From contig JAJEBK010000039.1 of the NCBI GenBank assembly GCA_022823945.1, positions 1 through 62,180 on the forward strand: 62,180 nucleotides of DNA, read 5' to 3'. Below the pieces are notes generated by a model. That model had not been told where the DNA came from. It was given only the letters and a program-made list of their open reading frames with translations, and did no database searches. Source of the stretch: Anaerolineae bacterium. GTDB lineage: Bacteria; Chloroflexota; Anaerolineae; Aggregatilineales; Phototrophicaceae. The translations under genes were made by a program, and so were the position numbers. This document shows, piece after piece, positions 8,934-16,756 of this stretch (position 1 is its first letter; each line of letters opens with the position of its first letter).

Positions 8934-9913
8934 TGCCAGAACTCATCACGGTTGGGCGGGTATCGCTGGATCTGTTCTCGCGGGATATTGGCGCGCCTTT
9001 CCCGCAGATCAACAGCTTCGAAACCAGCGTGGGCGGCAGTCCTGTCAATATCGCCATCGGCGCGAGTCGGCTGGGCATGCGCTCGCTGGCTTTCACGGCG
9101 GTCGGCGATGACGAGGTGGGTCGCTTTGTGCGGCGCTATCTGGCGCGCGAGGGCGTCGACACGGCGCATATCGCAGTCAGGGCGGGACGGCGGACGGGCA
9201 TGGCGGTGGTGGGCGTGCAGCCGCCAGACAAATTTCCTCTGCTTTTCTACCGCGAAAATCCCGCCGACATTCACCTCAGTCTGGATGAGGCGCAAGCGCT
9301 GCCACTGAACGAGGCGCGGGCGCTACAGCTTTCTGGCACAGCGATGAGCCGCGGCAGCGCTGGAGATGCAACACTCTACCTGGCCGAACAAGCGCGACAG
9401 CTGAGCGTGACCACCTTCCTCGACCTCGACCTGCGCCCCGACCAATGGACGCACGCGCTGGCTTATGGCTTGCGAATGCGCCGGTTGCTGCCGCTTTGCG
9501 ATGTCGTTATCGGCACCGAAGAAGAGTTTTATGCCGCCCTGTCGCCCGACCCGAGCGCGGTCATGGCTGGTGGCGCAGCGCCCAACAAGCAGGCACTGGA
9601 AAGCCTGCTGGATGAAACCGCCAGGAATCACCCCGCTGTGCTGATTGTCAAACGTGGCGCAGCTGGAGTCAGCATCGTGCAGCGAAAAGCGCGGATTGAT
9701 GTGCCGGGCTTCCCGGTGGAGATCGTCAACACAGTCGGCGCGGGCGATGGATTTGCCAGCGGTTTGATCTGCGGCTGGGCGCGTGGCTGGGATTGGCGGC
9801 GGTCGGCGCGTTTTGGCAATGCTTGCGGCGCGCTGGTCGTCTCGCGGCAGGGCTGTGCCAAGGCGCTGCCAACCCTGCGCGAAGTCGAGAATTTTCTCGC
9901 GCGCAGTTCTTGA
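8933..9913 (+). CDS. iolC: PfkB-family sugar-acid kinase, IolC type (copy 1)
   Basis: Predicted 5-dehydro-2-deoxygluconokinase, ATP-dependent, of the inositol pathway; a 2-keto-3-deoxygluconate kinase role is the alternative given the uronate neighbours. IolC-type features are the N-terminal RVSLDLFSRDIG, the substrate-lid SFETSVGGSPVNIAIGASRLG, PPDKFPLLFYRENPADIHL, and the ATP/anion-hole motif GAGDGF with catalytic D272. It has 326 residues. The start overlaps the uxaB stop, so the genes are translationally coupled. The product is clearly related to the second IolC at 27786-28799, which carries GAGDAF and CADINL where this one has GAGDGF and PADIHL. That suggests some divergence in substrate. 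Confidence 0.75.
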   Translation: MPELITVGRVSLDLFSRDIGAPFPQINSFETSVGGSPVNIAIGASRLGMRSLAFTAVGDDEVGRFVRRYLAREGVDTAHIAVRAGRRTGMAVVGVQPPDKFPLLFYRENPADIHLSLDEAQALPLNEARALQLSGTAMSRGSAGDATLYLAEQARQLSVTTFLDLDLRPDQWTHALAYGLRMRRLLPLCDVVIGTEEEFYAALSPDPSAVMAGGAAPNKQALESLLDETARNHPAVLIVKRGAAGVSIVQRKARIDVPGFPVEIVNTVGAGDGFASGLICGWARGWDWRRSARFGNACGALVVSRQGCAKALPTLREVENFLARSS

Positions 9914-9965
9914 GTTGCAGATTTTGTTGCAGAGGCGAAGACTCGCCCGAAATTGGAGATTCCAC

Positions 9966-10790
9966 ATGACCAATCATCTCAAATCGACCCCCGATGCCAT
10001 GATCGCGCTGGATGTGACGCCACAATCCGCTGGCTGGCAATACTTGTCTTATCGCGTGGTCAACCTGGCGGCCGGGCAGGTGTATCTGCATCGCACCGAA
10101 GATACCGAGCTGGCGCTGGTGCCGCTGACGGGCGCTGGCAGCATCGAAACGGGGGCGGGCAACTTCCACATGCAGCGCGCAGGCGTCTTTGCCGAGAAGC
10201 CGTCGGTGCTTTATCTGCCGCCCGGGCAAGAATTCGGCGTGCGCAGCGAATCGCGCTTTGAGTTTGCGCTAGGAGCGGCGCCGGCGACTGGCAAGTACCC
10301 GCCGCGGCTCTTCACCCCGGACGAGATTCGCTCGGAAGTGCGTGGTGGCGGGGCAGCGCGGCGACAGGTCAATCACATCCTGGCGCATCCTCTGCCGGCC
10401 GAGCGACTGATTCTCTACGAAGTTTATGTGCCGGGTGGGGCTTGGTCGGGCTATCCGCCACACTGCCACGATGGCTATCTGGGCTCGCCCACCCTGGACG
10501 AAACCTATTATTTTCGTACGCAACCGGGCAATGGCGTGGCGCTGCACCGCAATTATCGCGTTGACAGCAACTTTGACGAAATCTTCGCCGTGCGCGACCG
10601 CGACCTGGTGCTGGTCACCCAGGGCTTCCATTCGACCAGCGCCGCGCCAGGCAGCAATTTGTATTTTCTGAATTATCTCGCTGGCGAGCTGCTGGATGAT
10701 GCCCGCGCGACACCGCCGGTTGATGATCCAGGTTATGCCTGGCTGAAAGACGATTACACCGCGAACCTGATGCAGCTGCCGGTGGTGTAG
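9966..10790 (+). CDS. iolB: 5-deoxy-glucuronate isomerase
   Basis: Isomerises 5-deoxy-D-glucuronate to 5-dehydro-2-deoxy-D-gluconate, the substrate of IolC, in myo-inositol breakdown. The 274 residues have the tandem-cupin IolB layout: TPQSAGWQYLSYRVVNLAAG near the start, VRGGGAARRQVNHIL in the middle, then the metal-binding YPPHCHDG...LDETYYFR and LVTQGFHSTSAAPGSNLYFLN. The ATG at 9966 lies 52 bp after the iolC stop; an upstream in-frame extension overlaps iolC and lacks family similarity. Placing iolB next to iolC is usual; placing both behind uxaCB is not. Confidence 0.92.
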   Translation: MTNHLKSTPDAMIALDVTPQSAGWQYLSYRVVNLAAGQVYLHRTEDTELALVPLTGAGSIETGAGNFHMQRAGVFAEKPSVLYLPPGQEFGVRSESRFEFALGAAPATGKYPPRLFTPDEIRSEVRGGGAARRQVNHILAHPLPAERLILYEVYVPGGAWSGYPPHCHDGYLGSPTLDETYYFRTQPGNGVALHRNYRVDSNFDEIFAVRDRDLVLVTQGFHSTSAAPGSNLYFLNYLAGELLDDARATPPVDDPGYAWLKDDYTANLMQLPVV

Positions 10791-10844
10791 GGGCGATACA
10801 AGGTTCGTCCAATGGCCGATTTCGCCTCCGCGCCCAATTTGCAA

Positions 10845-10850
10845 TACAAT
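10845..10850 (+). promoter_or_regulatory. Predicted -10 box giving a leaderless or near-leaderless mRNA
   Basis: TACAAT sits only 7 nt before ATG 10858, with a weak TTCGCC 18 bp upstream of it. Transcription would start at or next to the A of the start codon. The sequence between box and ATG (TTTGTTT) contains no Shine-Dalgarno. Confidence 0.45.
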
Positions 10851-10857
10851 TTTGTTT

Positions 10858-13191
10858 ATGCGTCGCGCGCTTGCGATTTTGGCTCTTGTGCACTGTCTGC
10901 TGGCTTTGTCCAGTCAGGCACAAGCGCCGCGCGTGCAAGTTATCGCCGAAGGTTTGTATTATCCTGCTGGCTTGGCAGCGTTGCCCGATGGCGGCATCTT
11001 GATCGCCGAAGCCGGCGGACATGGCGAGCGCAGCGCCGGCGTCAGTCTGCTGCAAAGCGATGGCGTCTTGGGGCGGTTGCTTTCGCGTTTGCCGACCGGA
11101 CGCGTCAATCACGGGCTTTTCAGCGCGCCAGTCTTGGCTGTAACGCCGGATGGCGCAGACATCATCTTGGCTTTGCCCAGCGCCGGTCTCTACAGCTTGC
11201 CGGTTGCGCAGGCTGCCCGCTTGCCAGACCAGCCTCTGACGCCGCGGGATCTGCAACCTCGCCAGACCGAGCGCGGGACTGTCTTTTTGCTACATCCTTT
11301 TGATATCGCTTTTGACGCGGGTGGCGCGCCACTAATCAGCGATAGCGGGGGCAATGGGCTGGTCAGCGAGGGCGGGGACAGATCGCTGCGCTATGTGCAT
11401 CATTTCGCGCGTCTGGACAATCCGCGCCTGCCGAGCGGACGGCTGGATGCGCTGCCCACGGGGATAATGCGGCAATCGACCGCCACTGTGGTTGCGCTGC
11501 TGGGTGGCTGCCCGCATGTGCAGAACAGCGGCGAGTTGGTGGCGATGCCCGATGCAGGAGGGCTGCGCAGCCTGGTCGATGGGTTGAATATGCCCATTGA
11601 TGTGGCGCAGGCTGGTGATGGCGCGCTGTGGATATTGGAGTTTGGCGCAATGCCGCCCGGCAGTCCCTGCTTCACCGACCTGGACGAACTGCCCGCCAGC
11701 GGACGTCTCAGCCGCCTGGATGCCAATGGCGTATTGCGGACGATACTTGATGATCTGCACTTCCCCAGCGCCCTGCTGCCGATGCCCGATGGCAGCCTTT
11801 ACATCAGCGAAGTCTATCGCGGGCGCCTGCTGCTAATCGGCTTTGATGCCGCGCTGCCCCAGCCGCGCCGCTATCCACCAGCCGACCAGCCGCCAGCCGT
11901 CTATGCGCAAATCAGCGACCTGGACGAAGCCCTGCGCCGCGTTATCGTTCAGCAGGGTTTGAGCGCCTATCCGGGCCGCGAGATGATTGAAGCCGACAGC
12001 GAGCTGACGCGCCTGGGACGCGACCTGTTCTTTGATCCCATTTTGTCGGGCGACCAGAATATCGCCTGCGCCACCTGTCATCATCCCGCTTTTGCCATGG
12101 CCGATGCGCGCGTTCTGCCCATCGGCGCTGGCGGGACGGGCTTGGGCGAACAGCGCGCCTTTCGCGCAGTGGTGCAGCTGGATGGCGAGGGCACGGTTGC
12201 CAACCCCTTCATCGATGTGTTCATCCCGCGCAACAGCCCGACCATCATCAACAGCGCCCTGCTTTCGCGGCAATTTTGGGATGGTCGCGTCGAGGCGAGC
12301 GCTGGCGTGCATACGTTGGAAGCTGCCATCAACGAACTTGACCTGAACGACCCGCTCATGGCGCAGGTGCTCTTCCCGATCACTTCGCAGCACGAGATGG
12401 CTGGCATCAGCCTGGGCACGCATCCGCCCATGGTCATACGCCAGGTGCTGCTGCAGCGACTCAGCGACAATCCGGAATACGCCGCGCGCTTTGCCGATGT
12501 CTTCGGCAGTGAAAAAATCAACTTGCGACAACTGGCGGAAGCGATCGCGGCCTTCGAGCGCCAGCTTATCTTCACCGCCGCGCCTTGGGACGATTATGTG
12601 GCTGGCGATGAAACTGCGCTGAGCCAGGCGCAAAAACGCGGCGCGCTGTTATTTTTTGGCGAAATGACTGCGGGTATCCAATGCGCCGGCTGTCATAGCG
12701 GCGACTTGTTCACCGACCAGCGATTTCATAACCTGCTCGCGCCACAATTGGGACCAGGCAAAGACAATGGCGAAGGCGGCCGCGATGATCTCGGCCGCGC
12801 CAATGTCAGCTTTGATTTTCGCGACCAGTATCGCTTCAAAACGCCTAGCCTGCGCAATGTAGCGCTGACCAGCCCCTACCTGCACAGCGGTGCCTACCGA
12901 GAGCTGGCGGAGGTAATCTGGCATCATGCCAATCCCTGGCGCGCCAATATCGCCTATGTGCCGAGCCAGCAACTGCCGCCACAGCTGCAAAATCAGGTGC
13001 TGCCCTACGACTTCGACAGACAAGCGCATTCTGTAGCGAAACCGCTGCGCGCTGGCATGCCCATGAGCGAGGCTGATGCGGCCGACCTGGTGCGCTTCTT
13101 GCAAGCATTGACCGACCCCGCCGCCCAGGATCTGTCGCATATCCTGCCTGAAACTGTGCCCAGCGGCTTGCCCGTAGATGCCTTGCCCTAG
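10858..13191 (+). CDS. Secreted beta-propeller / di-haem cytochrome c peroxidase (MauG/CcpA-type) fusion
   Basis: A 777-residue exported protein. Residues 1-23 form a signal peptide (MRRALAILALVHCLLALSSQA). About residues 25-350 look like an NHL/ScyD-type six-bladed propeller with repeated blades such as YYPAGLAALPDGGILIAEAGG, MPIDVAQAGDGALWILEFG and LPMPDGSLYISEVYRG. About 360-760 are a bacterial di-haem peroxidase: ELTRLGRDLFFDPILSGD, first haem motif CATCH (404-408), second CAGCH (609-613), then FKTPSLRNVALTSPYLHSG. Such peroxidases reduce H2O2 or oxidise protein or small-molecule substrates in the periplasm or cell envelope. The propeller may bind the substrate or a partner; this is inference. 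The ATG at 10858 is preferred over an in-frame TTG at 10852 because it gives the clean signal peptide. Confidence 0.85.
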   Translation: MRRALAILALVHCLLALSSQAQAPRVQVIAEGLYYPAGLAALPDGGILIAEAGGHGERSAGVSLLQSDGVLGRLLSRLPTGRVNHGLFSAPVLAVTPDGADIILALPSAGLYSLPVAQAARLPDQPLTPRDLQPRQTERGTVFLLHPFDIAFDAGGAPLISDSGGNGLVSEGGDRSLRYVHHFARLDNPRLPSGRLDALPTGIMRQSTATVVALLGGCPHVQNSGELVAMPDAGGLRSLVDGLNMPIDVAQAGDGALWILEFGAMPPGSPCFTDLDELPASGRLSRLDANGVLRTILDDLHFPSALLPMPDGSLYISEVYRGRLLLIGFDAALPQPRRYPPADQPPAVYAQISDLDEALRRVIVQQGLSAYPGREMIEADSELTRLGRDLFFDPILSGDQNIACATCHHPAFAMADARVLPIGAGGTGLGEQRAFRAVVQLDGEGTVANPFIDVFIPRNSPTIINSALLSRQFWDGRVEASAGVHTLEAAINELDLNDPLMAQVLFPITSQHEMAGISLGTHPPMVIRQVLLQRLSDNPEYAARFADVFGSEKINLRQLAEAIAAFERQLIFTAAPWDDYVAGDETALSQAQKRGALLFFGEMTAGIQCAGCHSGDLFTDQRFHNLLAPQLGPGKDNGEGGRDDLGRANVSFDFRDQYRFKTPSLRNVALTSPYLHSGAYRELAEVIWHHANPWRANIAYVPSQQLPPQLQNQVLPYDFDRQAHSVAKPLRAGMPMSEADAADLVRFLQALTDPAAQDLSHILPETVPSGLPVDALP

Positions 13192-13245
13192 CGCGCCTCA
13201 ACCCCCTCGTTCGCCGCCGGGTACGCCGAGTGGGTGGCGAAAGGA

Positions 13246-13276
13246 TTTGCGGGCAACCCGGTTGGCTAGCCGCAAA
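13246..13276. repeat. Intergenic stem-loop
   Basis: TTTGCGG (13246-13252) pairs with CCGCAAA (13270-13276), enclosing a smaller CAACC/GGTTG stem. On the + strand no T-run follows, so it is not a classical terminator for the upstream gene. On the - strand it would begin after TTTTTT. Confidence 0.4.
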
Positions 13277-13325
13277 AAATCCAAACTGTTACACTTAGCT
13301 ACAAATCTATACGGAGTGCGCAGCC

Positions 13326-14201
13326 ATGCCCCATACCCCCTATGGACAACTGCCCATCCCGCGTTTGACGCCGCAGTTGCTGAGCCTGGTTAAATCTGGC
13401 GAAGTCTACAGCCTGGGCGTCGATTTTCAGGAGGGCATGCTGACGCCCGGCGCAGTCATGAAGTCGTATTCGATCGCGCCGCACTTGCGCCACAGCGACC
13501 CATCCACGATCGACCCGGCTGCTCCCGCCGCTGAAGTCATTTCCATGTCCATCCATGTCGGCACGCACATCGACGCGCTTTGTCACATCGCCGAAAAACA
13601 AGATGCCGCTGGCAACCCCGACTCCCAAGGCGAACCGCGCATCTATGCCGCCGCCGGCGAGACCATCCCATCCAGCCAAAGCGCAAGCTCGGACGGACAG
13701 CGCCATCTCAGCATTGAGCAGATGCCGCCAATCGTAATGCGTGGCGTACTGCTCGATGTGGCTGGGCAGAAAGGCGTCGACATGCTGCCGCCGGCGACCA
13801 TCATCAACGCGGACGACATCCTGGCGGCGCAAACGCGGCAAGGCACAGCGATCGGCGCGGACACGGCGGTGCTGGTGCGCACGGGCAGCATAGCCCGGCT
13901 GCGTGCAGGCGACTCCGCTTATCGCGATGCCCAGACCGGGCTCGATTTATCGGCGGCGCAATGCCTGGTCGAGCAGGGCATGACGTTGGTGGGCGCAGAC
14001 AATATGGCTGTCGAAGCCATGCCACCCTATGACCACTCGGTGCATCGCTTTTTGCTGGTGCACAGCGGCATCACCCATGTCGAGAATCTCAACCTGGACG
14101 AGCTGGCGGCGGCGCGCTGTTATGAATTTCTCCTGCTCATCGCGCCATTGAAACTGACCGGCGCGACTGGATCCTGGGTTAATCCACTGGCAATCACCTG
14201 A
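13326..14201 (+). CDS. Cyclase-family (kynurenine formamidase-like) metal hydrolase
   Basis: The 291-residue protein carries the defining motif of the cyclase/KynB-type amidohydrolases (PF04199), HxGTHxDxxxH, as HVGTHIDALCH at about residues 77-87, which binds the catalytic metal. Family-like segments are the N-terminal YSLGVDF and the later DTAVLVRTG and MTLVGADNMAVE. Relatives hydrolyse N-formylkynurenine, isatin, polyketide amides or cyclic imides, so the substrate cannot be read from sequence. GGAG at 13313-13316 precedes ATG 13326. It heads a tight three-gene unit with a phosphoesterase and an alpha/beta hydrolase. Confidence 0.82.
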   Translation: MPHTPYGQLPIPRLTPQLLSLVKSGEVYSLGVDFQEGMLTPGAVMKSYSIAPHLRHSDPSTIDPAAPAAEVISMSIHVGTHIDALCHIAEKQDAAGNPDSQGEPRIYAAAGETIPSSQSASSDGQRHLSIEQMPPIVMRGVLLDVAGQKGVDMLPPATIINADDILAAQTRQGTAIGADTAVLVRTGSIARLRAGDSAYRDAQTGLDLSAAQCLVEQGMTLVGADNMAVEAMPPYDHSVHRFLLVHSGITHVENLNLDELAAARCYEFLLLIAPLKLTGATGSWVNPLAIT

Positions 14202-14208
14202 GCGAGCC

Positions 14209-15003
14209 ATGACTACCTTCCTGCATATCAGCGACACGCACATCAGCGGCGATCCAGCGTATCATCCACCTTGGATGCGCGCGGGCACCCCCCACCCCAA
14301 CACAGACGCAAAAAATCTGTTGCGCGCCATCAAACAGCTGCCCTACGCGATCGATTTTATCTTGCATACCGGCGATGTCTGCGCCGAGCCACTGGCGGAT
14401 GATTACCACTGCGCCCGCGATCTGCTGGACGCTTTGCCCACTCCCATCATCATGCTGCCCGGCAATCACGATTCGGGCGATCTGCTGAGCGCGATCCTGC
14501 ACGATGGCAGACAGCGCCATGTCCTGCGCGATGCCCAGCTGCACCTGGACGATTTGCATGTCATCGCGCTGGACACCAGTGGCGGCAGCGAGCATGCCCC
14601 CAGTCTGCGCCCACAGCAACTGGACTGGCTGGAGTCGGCGCTGGACTCTTGCCGGGACGGGCGGATCATCGTGGCGACTCATCACCCGCTGCTGGAAACT
14701 GGCGTGGCCTGGCTGGACGATTCCATGCGCGTACAGAACGGAGCGGCGGCACATGCCATATTGGCGCGACACAGCCATCGCATCGCTGGCGTCCTGCACG
14801 GGCACATCCACCAGCCGACCATTTCCTGCGCCGATGGCATCAGCTACATCAGCTGCCCCTCGACCTGGAGCAACCTGGCGGCGTATCCCGGCTTGACTGT
14901 CGATGAGCCCGACCCCAACTGCGCGCCCGGCTATAACCTGATGATGCTGCGCGGGCACCGACTCTTTGCGCGGCGCTGTGCCCTGCCCGCTGCAGGCGCA
15001 TGA
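14209..15003 (+). CDS. Calcineurin-like metallophosphoesterase (CpdA/Icc type)
   Basis: A 264-residue binuclear metal phosphoesterase with all blocks of the family: FLHISDTHISGD (DxH), LHTGDVCAEP (GDxx), MLPGNHDSGDLL (GNHD/E), IVATHHPLLETG and VLHGHIHQP (GHxH). CpdA-type enzymes hydrolyse cyclic nucleotides or other phosphodiesters in the cytoplasm. It starts 7 bp after the cyclase-family gene and its stop overlaps the next start (ATGA, 15000-15003), so all three are probably co-translated. The link may indicate one degradative pathway rather than signalling. Confidence 0.88.
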   Translation: MTTFLHISDTHISGDPAYHPPWMRAGTPHPNTDAKNLLRAIKQLPYAIDFILHTGDVCAEPLADDYHCARDLLDALPTPIIMLPGNHDSGDLLSAILHDGRQRHVLRDAQLHLDDLHVIALDTSGGSEHAPSLRPQQLDWLESALDSCRDGRIIVATHHPLLETGVAWLDDSMRVQNGAAAHAILARHSHRIAGVLHGHIHQPTISCADGISYISCPSTWSNLAAYPGLTVDEPDPNCAPGYNLMMLRGHRLFARRCALPAAGA

Positions 15004-15986
15004 AAGCGCTGGCTCGCAATTATTTTTTGCACGACTTCGCCTTTGATTGTGGCGAGGTCTTCCCGCGACTGCGCATTCACGCCCGTACCCTGGGCGAACC
15101 GCGACGAGACGCGAATGGGCGCACGAGCAATGCCGTATTGATCTTGCATGGCACGACCGGCAGTGGCGCGCAGTTCATGCAGCCGACCTTCGCCGGCGAG
15201 CTTTTTGGTCCGGGGCAGCCCCTGGATGCGCGCGCGCATTACATCATCCTGCCTGATGGTATCGGTCACGGCAACTCCAGCAAGCCCAGCGATGAATTGC
15301 GCATGCGCTTCCCAAAATATGGCTATCGTGACATGGTCCACGCTCAATATCGCCTGCTGACAGAATGCCTGGGCATCGACCACCTGCGCCTCGTCATGGG
15401 CACTTCCATGGGCGGGATGCACACCTGGCTGTGGGGCATGCAGCAGCCCGACTTTATGGATCGCCTGCTGCCGCTGGCATCGCTGCCGGCGCAGATCGCC
15501 GGGCGCAACCGCATGATTCGCAAGATGATCATGGATTCCATCCGCAGCGACCCCGCCTGGCAAGAGGGCGATTACGCAGAACAGCCGCCCGGACTCATCA
15601 ACGCTGTCCATCTGCTGATCATGATGACCAGTTGCCCGCTGCACTGGCAGAATGAAGCGCCGACGCGCGCTGCCGCCGATAGCTTCCTGGCGCAGCGCAT
15701 TCGCCAAGTTGCCAGCGTTCTGGATGCCAACGACATGCTCTACGCCTTCGCCGCCAGCGAAGATTATGATCCCGCGCCGGGCCTGGAGAATATCCGCGCG
15801 CCGCTGCTGGCGATCAACTCCGCCGATGACCAGGTCAATCCGCCCGAGCTGGGCATCATGGAAGCGGCAATGCGGCGACTGCCTGACGCGCGTTATGTGC
15901 TGTTGCCAATCAGCGACCAGACACGCGGACACGGTACGCATACGCTGGCTGCGCTGTGGAAGCATCACCTGGCGCAATTCCTCTAA
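15000..15986 (+). CDS. Alpha/beta hydrolase of the homoserine O-acetyltransferase-like family
   Basis: The 328 residues have the MetX-like alpha/beta-hydrolase fold. An N-terminal strand block ends in VLILHGTTGSGAQFM; the region ARAHYIILPDGIGHGNSSKP corresponds to the family's 'xxIxxxNxLG' loop. The nucleophile elbow is GTSMGG, the acid INSADDQVNP and the base GHGTH. The typical MetX signatures for acetyl-CoA transfer are only partly kept, so hydrolase activity is more likely than methionine biosynthesis. It is coupled to the phosphoesterase by a 4-base overlap. The ORF ends shortly before a palindromic repeat copy. Confidence 0.78.
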   Translation: MKALARNYFLHDFAFDCGEVFPRLRIHARTLGEPRRDANGRTSNAVLILHGTTGSGAQFMQPTFAGELFGPGQPLDARAHYIILPDGIGHGNSSKPSDELRMRFPKYGYRDMVHAQYRLLTECLGIDHLRLVMGTSMGGMHTWLWGMQQPDFMDRLLPLASLPAQIAGRNRMIRKMIMDSIRSDPAWQEGDYAEQPPGLINAVHLLIMMTSCPLHWQNEAPTRAAADSFLAQRIRQVASVLDANDMLYAFAASEDYDPAPGLENIRAPLLAINSADDQVNPPELGIMEAAMRRLPDARYVLLPISDQTRGHGTHTLAALWKHHLAQFL

Positions 15987-15990
15987 CGCT

Positions 15991-16064
15991 CTGTCCCGAC
16001 GAATCGGAGCGGGAGTCAAGGGTTTAGCTTCCCCATGACCTGTCGGGGGGACTGAGGGGGGTGG
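15991..16064. repeat. GC-rich palindromic repeat copy (reverse orientation) before coxS
   Basis: Two hairpin-forming pieces: CCCGACGAATCGGAGCGGG, then CCCCATGACCTGTCGGGGGG followed by ACTGAGGGGGGT. It lies in the 299-bp gap before coxS; the rest of the gap is relatively AT-rich and carries the coxS promoter. Nothing else was recognised there. Confidence 0.75.
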
Positions 16065-16168
16065 CATTCCGCGCTTGGGTTTAACCAGGCGAACGAGCCA
16101 ATTTAACAACATGCGCGAAGAGGCTTGAAGCGCAGGAAGCAGGCGTTTGCATTTGCGTCGGCGACTTT

Positions 16169-16197
16169 TTGCAGCGCAACAAAAAAAGCGATATACT
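16169..16197 (+). promoter_or_regulatory. Predicted sigma70 promoter of coxSLM
   Basis: TTGCAG (16169-16174), a 17-bp spacer and a perfect TATACT (16192-16197). The leader to ATG 16286 would be about 80 nt and holds a further TATATATT tract. Confidence 0.6.
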
Positions 16198-16285
16198 GGC
16201 GGCAAGCTGGTATATATTGCTGGCGCTAATTCGAATCGCCATTGTAAGGCGCGAAGCACTTGATTGATTGGCGGAGGAGGACAAT

Positions 16286-16756
16286 ATGAATGTATCCATG
16301 ACCATAAATGGCGAGGCTGTCTCGCGCGAAGTGGAGGCGCGCACCTTGCTGGTCCATTTTATTCGCGAAGACCTTGACTTGACCGGCACCAAGATAGGCT
16401 GTGACACCAGCCAGTGCGGCGCTTGTACGATCCATGTCAATGGCAAGATCGCCAAAGCTTGCACCTTGCTGGCCGCCCAAGCCGATGGCGCGGACATCAC
16501 CACCATTGAAGGCTTGGCAGAAAATGGCGAACACCACCCCATGCAAACCGCTTTCTGGGAGAATCACGGGCTGCAATGCGGTTATTGTACGCCGGGCATG
16601 ATCATGGCTTCTGCCGCCTTTGTGCGCGACAACCCCGGCGCGTCTGAAGACGATATCCGCCACTACCTGGAAGGCAATATCTGCCGCTGCACCGGCTATC
16701 ACAATATCGTGAAGGCGGTCAAACAGGTGGCTGACGCCGCCGCAGGAGGTGCCTGA
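16286..16756 (+). CDS. coxS: Molybdenum hydroxylase small subunit, [2Fe-2S] (CoxS type)
   Basis: A 156-residue electron-transfer subunit of a CO dehydrogenase/xanthine dehydrogenase-type enzyme. The plant-type [2Fe-2S] centre is C39, C44, C47, C59 ([10 protein letters not shown]...KAC); the C-terminal cluster is C98, C101, C133, C135 (CGYCTPGM and CRCTG). ATG 16286 follows an excellent GGAGGAGG (16273-16280); an in-frame TTG upstream would overlap that site. Its stop overlaps the coxL start by one base. Gene order is S-L-M here. Confidence 0.93.
   Translation: MNVSMTINGEAVSREVEARTLLVHFIREDLDLTGTKIGCDTSQCGACTIHVNGKIAKACTLLAAQADGADITTIEGLAENGEHHPMQTAFWENHGLQCGYCTPGMIMASAAFVRDNPGASEDDIRHYLEGNICRCTGYHNIVKAVKQVADAAAGGA

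Noticed and set aside
13246..13276. Rho-independent terminator for the peroxidase gene
   Set aside because: The stem is good but it is followed by A residues rather than a T-run on the + strand.
14931..16259. Minus-strand open frame of 442 codons
   Set aside because: Antisense to the alpha/beta hydrolase; it includes translated repeat sequence and no conserved protein motif.
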